Assembly: GCA_028023455.1 (NCBI GenBank)
Contig: JAQFVV010012423.1
Location: forward strand, 6,986,269-7,050,268
Length of the DNA stretch: 64,000 nt
Origin: Epiperipatus broadwayi
Lineage: Eukaryota; Onychophora; Udeonychophora; Euonychophora; Peripatidae
Reading direction: 5' to 3'
Positions 24,194-32,829 of the stretch are shown one piece after another; the first letter of the stretch is position 1; each line of letters starts with the position of its first letter. A program made the translations under genes and the position numbers. A model generated the notes under the pieces. It saw only the letters and a list, made by a program, of their open reading frames with translations, was not told the origin of the DNA and made no database searches.

Positions 24194-24779
24194 TTACCCC
24201 TCACCAAATTTTGGGATGAAATCGCCTGGAAGTACGATTTCATTCCATATACTATACACATTATTTCTCAGTACTGCCTGGTTTTAGATATGCTGATGAA
24301 TGGGTAAGATGAGCTGGAAAAGTGAATACATGAACTATAGCTTCCAATGCCGGGATAAATAGATGGCCAAGCACAAACTACCAGTACACACCGCCTCATG
24401 ACGTCATGGGAAAATATCTCATTTTTAAGCACTACCTCTCTTGTACCTAGAAGTATCATCCAACCGAGAATAGGAGCCAGAGAAAAAAAACAATTTGGCA
24501 TTCAGCCAACCCTGCTCAGCTTCGGTGAGTCTTAGGGGCTATCATTTGGCCTATCCATGAGACCAAGGCCTATACATGAGACCTATATATATGCACTGCT
24601 GGACTACTCTTGGAGCACAACATCCAGGTCGGGATAGTGCCGAGCATATACTTCGGAGCATCATAACACAATGCATCCAAGCAGCTCCGCTCAATCATCC
24701 ACCATCTCAACATGAAAAACACAAGTTCATGCATCACTACACCACACTCACAAACCCTTTTCCATCAGCTATCTCTATT
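24194..24779 (-). other. 3' internal region of the LTR element, no recognised gene
   Basis: It lies between the Gag-like frame and the 3' LTR. The base composition is much less AT-rich than the flanks, and minus-strand frames stay open for up to 77 codons without known motifs. The sense strand just before the 3' LTR holds GGTGAGGGGTAA, a plausible polypurine tract at 24,194-24,206. A 5S-rRNA-like segment lies at 24,506-24,528. Confidence 0.5.
24506..24528 (-). repeat. 5S rRNA box A-like fragment
   Basis: The minus strand TCACCGAAGCTGAGCAGGG followed by TTGG differs by only two bases from the usual animal 5S rRNA segment around box A of the internal promoter. Flanking bases do not align convincingly to the rest of 5S, so this is a fragment, such as part of a captured 5S or 5S-derived SINE, and not a gene. 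The match is from memory of the consensus. Confidence 0.45.
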
Positions 24780-26234
24780 TTATTCTGAATCATAACTGCA
24801 ACCTGGTTTGGGAGACTGAGGATCATGGTCAGTTCTCCTATAGTCCTCTTTTGTATTATGAGGTGACATACTTCTGGATCGTCTCTTTGTTGAAAATTTA
24901 TCATGTTTAACATTACTGTGATGTCTTGCTTCTTCACTTCTGTATTTTCTTTGGAGATCATTGTTACTGTTTGATCTTCTAATTATACGCGTCCGATATG
25001 GGCCATGAATACCATCTGTGAATTTTCTCTTTTTCCTCTTCCATGGTGGTACTTCATTTTTACATAAAAGTTTCCTTTTAAATGGTTCTTCTGCCATAGT
25101 AATTATTTTTTTGGTATTTGTAAAGGTTTCTTGTTGTTTAATTTCTTTCACACTGATAAATCCCGAGTTTTCAGATTCCTTTTTGGTGTCTTTTCCTGCG
25201 TAAGCAACTATATTTTTAATAACTGTCTTTATATATTTTTTTCTGTACTCAATTTTTGATTTGAGTTTATTAAGCTTTTGTTTATAATTTTTATATATGG
25301 CTGAGGACTAACACACTTTTCTTTCCATTTTATGGTTTCTTTCTCTATCTCTGTTACTATTTCATAGCATACATCAGACAATTTTTCTGAAACATTTTCT
25401 TCTATATTGAACAGTTCCTTAGTTATATGAGAATTAAGTTTTTGATTATGTTCATTTTCATGTTTTTCATCTTCTTGAAGAGTAGAAGATTTTAATTTTG
25501 CTTTATTAGATTCATTTTCATCCGTTTGAAACTCTTTTGCTGTATTTGATACAATTTCATTCTCAGCTTCTGTATATACTGTTTCTTTATTTTCAATTTT
25601 AGAGGTATATTCCATAATCAGAAGTTTTCCTGAAGGTAGACTGACAATTTCAAGATCACTCTTTGTAATTTCAATTTCTTCCTTTTTAACAATCTCAAAT
25701 TTTGCTTCATCAGTAATAGGATATTCAATTTGTGATTCCTTTAAAATATCTTTGGTTGGAAATTCCAAAGTCTCTTCCTCATCCAATTTTTTAGACTGAG
25801 TTATTTTTTTCATTAACTGGTTGAACTTTTCATTCTGTTTTTCCACTGCTTCTTTAATTCATTTTTCTATTCTTTGGTTTGCTTCTATTGCTTGCTTGTT
25901 ATATTCTTCTCTTTGTTTATCCCATTTTTGGTTATATTCTTCTCTTTGTTTGATATCTTCTTCTCTTTGTTTATCCCATTTTTGGTTATCTTCTTCTCTT
26001 TGTTTGTCTCTTTTCTTTTTATCTTCTTCTCTTTGTTTATCCCATTTTTGGTTATCTTCTTCTCTTTGTTTGTCTCTTCTTTTTATCTTCTTCTCTCCAT
26101 TTGATATCTTCTTCTCTTTGTTTGATATCTTCTTCTCTTTGTTTATCTCTTTTCTTTTGGTCTGCTTTTATAATTTCTATTATCTGAGCTATCATAGCTA
26201 TCTTTTCTGTTTTCTGAGCCTCCATGTTTACCAT
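24780..26234 (-). pseudogene. Gag-like protein of the LTR element, broken by frameshifts
   Basis: Decayed coding region of about 480 codons in the element's sense direction. The first segment (from a Met at 26,234) begins MEAQKTEKIAMIAQ. It passes into a strongly charged heptad-like array of KQREED / NQKWDKQ repeats (26,180-25,880) that should form a long coiled coil. A frame change lies near 26,055 and an in-frame TGA near 25,858. A long acidic segment follows (25,846-25,229). After another frame change a basic Arg/Ser-rich tail (25,151-24,780, RRSRSMSP) follows, reminiscent of a nucleic-acid-binding C-terminus. No CCHC knuckle is present. Assignment to Gag rests on position after the primer-binding site and leader, the coiled coil and the basic tail, not on a recognised domain. 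It could be another structural ORF. Confidence 0.55.
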
Positions 26235-26442
26235 TTTTCTTTTGTTTTCTGAATCAGTAAGCTTCTCTCTCCATCCACACCATGACTTTACTCCATCTTC
26301 TTTGAAATGCCTGTTTCATTCTTTATGCCATTCTTTCCTGTGTTGTTTTTCTTTTAAACTTTTATTTTTCCATCCTTCCTGAACAAATTTACATCACTAC
26401 ATCATATGCACTGTTCATATCACAGAATCGTGATCTGCTTAT

Positions 26443-26609
26443 GCCTATGAGTAGGCTAGCTAGATCGAACCTCACAGTAGGGTGGCAAATTAACCGGCCT
26501 ATGAGTAGGCTAGCCAGATAAGGCCTCACAGTAAGGATGACAATGTAATAGGTGCCTATGGTTAGGCTAGCTGGATAAAGCCTCACAGTTGGACGACAAA
26601 TGTAACCGG
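26443..26609. repeat. three direct repeats of about 55 bp in the element leader
   Basis: Units start at 26,443, 26,497 and 26,554. Each has GCCTATGAGTAGGC (an imperfect hairpin), then GCTAGC, then CCTCACAGT. They sit between the Gag-like start and the inverted LTR piece, where retroelement leaders often carry packaging structures. That role is inferred from position only. Confidence 0.75.
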
Positions 26610-26637
26610 CTATTGAAATTTAACTTTAAATAACAAT

Positions 26638-27341
26638 TGATTCCAAGCTTCTTCTCATAAATGAATTCAAAATGAACTATTGTTGAATTAGAATATTTTC
26701 AAGCTTCTTCTCATAAAGGAACTCAAAAATGAACTATTGTTGAATTAGAATATTTCCAAGCTTCTTCTCATAAAGGAACTCAAAAATGAACTATTGTTGA
26801 ATTAGACTGTTTCCAAACTTCTTTTCATAAATGAATTTGTAAATGAACTATTGATAAAAAAAGGAACTGCTTCTAACTCTTTCATAAGTAAAATGAAAAT
26901 GTGTTATCATGTGGATAGAAATGAATTTCGTTAGAAATTGCAAATTAATTGTTATTTAATAAATTTTTTTTTGTTACTAAAAATTAAATTGGTTATCCAG
27001 TTGTCCAGTTTTGTTTTATTTTATTGCATCACTCATCAGTTATAGCACTGGTTCATGAGAATCTCATGCCTTCTGAGCTACATCTGACATAACTAGACCT
27101 AGGCAAGTCAGGTTGTAGTGAGACGGAACTCTAATGGCGCTCTTTGGGAAACCAAACATAGAAATATTTAGATATTTCCAGTCTTTATGGTACTACATCC
27201 TCTGATGAGCAGGAAATATTGTTGTAGGAGGCATTAACATCTGCATTAGGAATGTCAATTGATAGTTCCTTCCTACAGCATGCTCATCAGAAAATTGTTA
27301 CAACTGACGTAATAAAAGGGTTGTATGCGGGTCCGGTTACA
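26638..27341 (+). repeat. inverted LTR fragment inside the element
   Basis: This is the reverse complement of 22,180 to about 22,830 of the left LTR: the TGTAACC terminal part, the full segment missing from the right LTR, and three to four 56-bp units. It ends GGTCCGGTTACA, a proper LTR end in plus orientation, two bases before a perfect tRNA-Lys-type primer-binding site. Its left breakpoint falls inside the 56-bp array. It is thus a truncated 5' LTR facing the opposite way to the host element. Confidence 0.8.
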
Positions 27342-27343
27342 TT

Positions 27344-27361
27344 TGGCGCCCAACGTGGGGC
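27344..27361 (+). promoter_or_regulatory. tRNA-Lys-type primer-binding site at a palindromic centre
   Basis: TGGCGCCCAACGTGGGGC is complementary to the 3' end of the lysine tRNA used as primer by several retroviruses and LTR elements. It lies two bases after an LTR end in plus orientation. Read on the minus strand from 27,365 it gives TGGCGCCCCACGTTGGGC, also two bases after the minus-strand 5' LTR, matching 16 of 18 positions. The site is the loop and inner stem of a palindrome with perfect 17-bp arms (27,335-27,351 and 27,358-27,374). Confidence 0.8.
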
Positions 27362-27367
27362 GCCAAA

Positions 27368-29103
27368 TGTAACCAGACCCCCATACAAACTGGATAACCA
27401 ATTTAATTTTTAGTAACAAAAAAAATTTATTAAACAACAATTAATTAGCAATTTCTAACAAAGTTCATTTCTATCTACATGATAACTCATTTTCATTTTA
27501 CTTATGAAAGAGTTAGAAGCAGTTCCTTTTTTATCAATAGTTCATTTACAAATCCATTTATGAGAAGAAGCTTGGAAATATTCTAATTCAACAATAGTTT
27601 ATTTTTGAATTCCTTTGTGAGAAGAAGCTTGGAAATATTCTAATTCAACAATAGTTCATTTTGAATTCATTTATGAGAAGAAGCTTGGAAATATTCTAAT
27701 TCAACAATATTTTCATTTTGAATTCATTTATGAGAAGAAGCTTGGAAACATTCTAATTCAACAATAGTTCATTTTTGAATTCCTTTATGAGAAGAAGCTT
27801 GGAAATATTCTAATTCAATAATAAATAGTTCATTTTGAATTCATTTATGAGAAGAAGCTTGGAAACATTCTAATTCAACAATAGTTCATTTTGAATTCAT
27901 TTATGATAAGAAGCTTAGAAGCAGTCAAGCATTTATGATTTAGTCAAATATAAAAGTATATTCATATACATAAACTCTGTTTGGCTTGTGGACCATTTAT
28001 CATTTAGTAATTAAAGCATTTCTAATTTAGTCAAATATAAAGGTATATTCATACACATAAACTCTGTTTGGCTTGTGGGGCATTTATAATTTAGTCAAAT
28101 ATAAAAGTATATTCATATACATAAATTCTGTTTGGCTTGTGGAGCATTTATCATTTAGTAATTAAAGCATTTCTAATTTAGTCAAATATAAAAGTATATT
28201 CATACACATAAACTCTGTTTGGCTTGTGGAGCATTTATAATTTAGTCAAATATAAAACTATATTCATATACATAAACTCTGTTTGGCTTGTGGAGCATTT
28301 ATCATTTAGTAATTAAAGCATTTCTAATTTAGTCAAATATAAAGGTATATTCATACACATAAACTCCGTTTGGCTTGTGGAGCATTTATCATTTAGTAAT
28401 TACATTACCCAGATAGAAGTAATATGCAATTAAAGCATTTCTAATCCATATAGTAAATACGTTCAAATATTTTTATAAATAAATTTGCGTATAACTATTC
28501 CATAACTTCATTTTATAATGTATGATAAACATGTTCTAATATTTTATAAAACAATTACCTTCCAGTTTTACAGTCCAGTTTACTCAAAAAGAAGGCGGGT
28601 TATTTCAATTATGGAGTCATGGCACAGCGTGGAGAGAGTGAAGCCGCTAAATTACCCCATTGTTATTATCATTCCTCTAGCAAAGTTTTCTTTTTCCATT
28701 TTCACGTTTTGCTAAAGCTATATTTTAATATGTCAAAAGAATTAAGTAATACACTTTTTTTTTTAAAAAAAAAGGATTTAATACGTTCTGCCTCTCTGTG
28801 TAAGACGAGAGAAAAAAAAAGTTCTTTTCTTCCCACGACGTGTCTAATTTGAATACTGCCTCAGTTTAACTCAAGTATCTTTCTTTTTTTCTTTTTAATG
28901 ATTGGATAATTAATTTCTTTTTTTTTTTTTATTGAGACAGATAAAAAAAATAAGATGACACAACATTTTATTCAAATCCATCAATCACAAAATTAAAAAT
29001 ATGATTTTTTTTTAAACAAATCAAAATTTATTGCGTTCCCAATTAGACTGAATCACGCTAGACAGTTTTGAATATTTATATGAGAAACAGCATATCTGTT
29101 TCA
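27368..29103 (-). repeat. 5' LTR (right copy, about 1.74 kb)
   Basis: It begins TGTAACCAGACCCCCATACA and ends GCATATCTGTTTCA. It matches 22,180-24,193 along its length with few substitutions, except for a deletion of about 315 bp after CATACAA, one additional 56-bp unit (seven against six), and absence of the 17-bp G-rich insertion. Confidence 0.85.
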
Positions 29104-29565
29104 ATATATTATAGTTTATATTTAATTTATACATGTGTATTTATATTAACACAAATATAGAGTTTTAATAATAAAATATGCATATCGAAAACAAAAAGCA
29201 TCAAAATTAGAACAAAAGAGAATAGATAGAAAATTTGAAAATGTATCGTTAAAGTTGTGTACTCTGTCTAGTCTTTTAAAGAGGTATGTTATATCATCTC
29301 TGACGTCCATGCCATGAAAAAAAAGAAACATTTTATGCCATATCCAGGAAGTGGCAAATTTAGGTCAATGAAAATCTAGTCCACCCTGATTTGCATATCT
29401 AGTTCTCCTTAATTTGCATATTTTCTTCTTGAAAATGAAGGCTTAGACCTTTGAAAGCGCTCGAGTAAACTGATAAAATTTGTCATTCATTTGAGATAGT
29501 GATTATATATATTATAGTTTATATTTAATTTATACATGTGTATTTATATTAACACAAATATAGTT
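29104..29565. repeat. repeat S right copy between two copies of an AT-rich flank
   Basis: The AT-rich segment ATTATAGTTTATATTTAATT...AACACAAATATAG occurs at about 29,106-29,161 and again at 29,510-29,565. Between them is the right copy of S (29,167-29,511). Together with the left S copy this gives the order S - LTR element - flank - S - flank, a tandem duplication split by the retroelement. Confidence 0.7.
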
Positions 29566-30815
29566 TTATATACTTAAGGCTAATTTATATCAAGATGCAT
29601 AATCATCTACCTATATTTGAATATGCTAAATCTTGCAAACCTCATATCTAAATTTGTTTCCCTAATAAATAACTCTAGCCTTGAAAGAAATTGAGTTCCA
29701 TTTTTTTAAATCTATTTTTCTAAGCTAGATGAGGACTTGAGTGAGATGTTTAATTAAAATTTAATATAAATAGACTTTGGAAAGTTCATTATCTCATAAA
29801 ACATCACACACACATACATATTTGTATATTTATGGATAATAAAAACCTACTTTAAATTCTTTAGCTTACACAATACAAGAAAAACAATATTCAATGATTA
29901 GCAGATGGCAGTGCATTTAAACCTCTATATCATTTTCTGGCTTCTATCTTTATAAATGACATCATTGGATTACAAGCTAAAAGCATAAAATTAAAAATCC
30001 TCTAAGATTTTTGAACCCATCAACCTGCTTGAACAGTTCTGAATATGAAATTCTAGCTCAGGAATTATGTATTTTAATAGCCTCTACTCTTTTCTGAGTT
30101 CAGGTATTTTTTTTTCCATGACCAAGACGGTTAGTAATAGTAAATCACTTGATTGTTTAGATTACACAATATGGATAAAAACAGCAGTTCTCTGCTATCA
30201 TTTAGATTAAGCTTGGATAGTAGGTGATTTGAAATTTTAGGCATTAAACTTGAATAGTAAAATGGAGTTAAAAAAATTGGATTCTAGATTCATAAATGCA
30301 CTATTTCTTGATTTAAATTCCAAATCCTTATTAATAAAAGCAAAAATCAGAATCTGATCCAAGATGAAGATTTAAATGTACCACCTCCTGTTAGTAAATG
30401 ATTATTCAAGCTTGCTATAGATGGCAATAGATTAGAGAGCTCCAACTTGTTATTAACATTTCTCACTAGGGAAAAAAGATGTCTGCAATTAGTAAAGGTA
30501 TTAAAATATATAGTTACTTACAGAGAGTCAAATTGTTTAAGTAAATTAATTTGGACTCAAAACATTCAGGAGATTATTAAATGCATAACTGCATTGCTTC
30601 AGGCTTTAAATTTGAACAATGAAATGTGGCTGCTAAATATATACCTGCATTATTTCCAGCTTTAAACCAGAGTTCTTATTAGAAAATATAAAAGTTTGAA
30701 ACTGATCAGGGGACAATTATGCACTGCCATTCTGATAATCAATGATTATTCAAGCTAATTATAGAAAGAAATAGTTATCATTATCATCAGTATTCTAAAA
30801 AATGGATAGGTCCAG
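29566..30815. other. non-coding stretch
   Basis: No gene or named repeat is recognised. Some segments (GATTATTCAAGCTTGCTATAG near 30,402 and GATTATTCAAGCTAATTATA near 30,743) recur, suggesting a diverged local duplication of about 340 bp. Confidence 0.4.
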
Positions 30816-30819
30816 AGAA

Positions 30820-31215
30820 TAGTTACATCTTCAATTTCATCCATTTTTCCATTCCATTCTCTTCATTGTCCAGCAATTCAACTCCATGTAACTCTTCCCA
30901 TCATTTATCTAATAATGTCAATCTCATCCATCCTTTTTTTTTACTGCCACTCACCATTCCCTCCAAAACATCTTTCATTAAACTATAATTTCTTCTTAAT
31001 ACATGCACAATTCAGTCTTACTTTCTCTCTCCTGATTTCCTCAATCAATCTTCTTTTTCATTTACTCTTTTCAAAACATTTGTTGATTCATCCAACTGAT
31101 TTTTTCCATTCTTTTCCATGTCCACATCTCAAAAGCTTCCAATCTATTCTTAATTTTATTACTAGTTCATGTTTCACAATCATACATACATTAGTACACT
31201 CCACACATGGTATTT
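30820..31215 (-). pseudogene. LINE (RTE-like) 3' coding fragment
   Basis: The minus strand from about 31,170 reads NKIKNRLEAFEMWTWKRMEK then ISWMNQ. This is the conserved segment near the C-terminus of many animal RTE-like non-LTR retrotransposon polymerases (LEAFEMW.RRM.KISW). Stops and frameshifts follow, with RRLIEEIRRE-type basic sequence in the next part. Upstream polymerase domains are absent, so it is a 5'-truncated relic. Confidence 0.65.
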
Positions 31216-32410
31216 AATTAATCTTTTTTTATTCACTTTTCAAAGGTCCACAAAATATTTTCTTTCTCTTAATAACAAAATCAAACTGGTGTTATATATT
31301 TTTGATCCAGTGCTAATTATATAAATAATAAGCTATAACTAGCTTACAACATGCTTGCCATTCTTAAAAGCATATATCTTCTATTTTATGATTAAAAATT
31401 TATATTAACTCAGTATAAGTAAGATAAATTAAGCAGTGCCAAATAATATGAAATATAGTCAGAGAGATAAAATTTTAACTTAATTGTAATATTTAGTGCA
31501 CTCACTATTAAAAGTTGTGATGCAATGAGAAAAAATGAAATTATTTTAATTTCAGCCCTTACATAGATACCTAAAAAACTCTTAACATATGTAAGAAATT
31601 TAAAGCGGAGTTAATTCATTCAAATCAGATTACAACAGTTGATTTAAATATCAATACATAATTATGTTTAATTTACCTTACATATAAAGTAATTAGTATA
31701 CTTGGCTATTATTATATAATGAATTGTAATTAACTCTGTCCTTGTAAATTATATCATAAAAATGATATGAATAAGGACATTTGGACATTATCATTGATGT
31801 TATATCACAACATTGGCACTGGTGATCCTAGTACTAAATATCACATTGCATTTAAACTAGGAGTCTATCTCTCTAAGTAAATTATATATATATACATAAA
31901 GTAGAAATTAATATAACATTACAATACTAGCCAAAAAACAAAATTTTACTAAAATTCTTCCACAACTATGGTTTCATCTATTAACAAGTAGACATTTTCA
32001 AGTGAAATTCAACAAAACATACAACATATATAAAATAAAATACCCTTCCAATCATTCACTTTATCAACTTCTTTTAAATTAAAGAATGTCTTCATGATAT
32101 TAATGGCTTCATATTCAAAAAAATTTACCATCAAAGTTTCTTTTATAATTAATGAAACTATTGCTTTTAAATTGTTTCAGTGTTCTATTGAAATGTCATT
32201 TTTCAAAATTATGTATATATACAACTGGTAAATAAATAAATAGAAATGAATAGACAACATACTGCAAATAATTAAAAATATAGCAGGAGAATAACATAGG
32301 CTGGATATCACACTGATGTTGATGTAACACAACCTCAAAATAATTTTAAAAAAAAACTTCAGAAACTTGAAAAGTCATCCAAAAGAAAAAAAATGTGTGT
32401 CAAGCATTGG
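31216..32410. other. non-coding stretch
   Basis: AT-rich DNA with no supportable gene or repeat family. Confidence 0.4.
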
Positions 32411-32411
32411 T

Positions 32412-32495
32412 AACGGAGGTCAGCGCAGCTGCCTTGCAAGCAAGCAGTTGCTTCCAGACAGTTGTCACAGGTTGGCTTCCCAGCTGATGCTTTGA
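32412..32495 (+). repeat. tRNA-derived SINE copy a
   Basis: GGTCAGCGCAGCTGCCTTGC looks like a D arm plus anticodon arm. CACAGGTTGGCTTCCCAGC is at the B-box position, followed by an A-rich tail at 32,502. It closely parallels the copy at 32,556. Confidence 0.5.
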
Positions 32496-32555
32496 CATAT
32501 GAAAAAAAAAAGAAGAAAAAATGTTGCAACATATTCTCCTCACGAGTAATTAATG

Positions 32556-32638
32556 ATAAGAGGTCAGCGGCAGCTGCTTTACAAGCCATTGTCCCAGGTT
32601 AGTGGGTTCGCTTCCCAGCTAATGCTATGACACACGAG
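32556..32638 (+). repeat. tRNA-derived SINE copy b
   Basis: GATAAGAGGTCAGCGGCAGC, then CTGCTTTACAAG, then GTTAGTGGGTTCGCTTCCCA give an A-box-like region, an anticodon-like arm (TAC) and a clear B box, ending in an (AAAT)n tail at 32,640. It shares the terminal GCTTCCCAGCT-ATGCT-TGACA with copy a. Confidence 0.55.
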
Positions 32639-32751
32639 AAAAAATAAATAAATAAATAAAATTAGATTTTTAAATATATATATAATGTATTTAATAAAAT
32701 ACTGCAACTATTTTTTTTTTAAAATTACATATTGCTTTCTTCTTTTTTTTT

Positions 32752-32820
32752 CACATGGGGATGCAAACCCAGGCCAGCTGCTTGTAAAGCAGCTATGCTA
32801 ATCACTAGACCACCAACGCT
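32752..32820 (-). tRNA. tRNA-like sequence (Gly/Val-like pseudogene or SINE head)
   Basis: The minus strand starts GCGTTGGTGGTCTAGTGATT, has an anticodon arm GCTGC-TTTACAA-GCAGC with TAC in the anticodon position, and a T arm GGGTTTGCATCCCC. The first 35 bases follow tRNA-Gly(UCC) closely, while the anticodon would read valine. The acceptor 3' strand does not pair with the 5' end and poly-T follows, so it is probably a SINE-derived tRNA relic. Confidence 0.5.
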
Positions 32821-32829
32821 TGATATTGC

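Larger units (their letters stand above)
22180..29103 (-). mobile_element. non-autonomous LTR retrotransposon with internal inverted LTR piece
   Basis: A 6.9-kb element bounded by TG...CA and ATAT direct repeats. In sense (minus) order it has the 5' LTR (29,103 to 27,368), a tRNA-Lys-type primer-binding site, an inverted LTR fragment (27,341 to about 26,638), a leader with three 55-bp repeats, a broken Gag-like frame (26,234 to 24,780), about 570 bases without a recognised gene, a purine-rich tract GGTGAGGGG just before the 3' LTR, and the 3' LTR (24,193 to 22,180). Orientation rests on the primer-binding site, the purine tract and the Gag-like frame, which all agree. No protease, reverse transcriptase, RNase H or integrase motif is seen in the 2.4-kb interior. 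It must therefore have moved with enzymes supplied in trans, like TR-GAG/LARD-type elements. The LTRs look very similar by eye, apart from indels. Confidence 0.85.

Noticed and set aside
25821-26252. 143-codon plus-strand frame rich in SSLCLSHFW
   Set aside because: It is the complement of the KQREED-type repeat array in the minus-strand Gag-like frame. The periodic codons on the sense strand keep the other strand open.
30915-31217. 100-codon plus-strand frame
   Set aside because: It is antisense to the LINE fragment on the minus strand, whose LEAFEMW...ISW motif explains the low AT and open frame.
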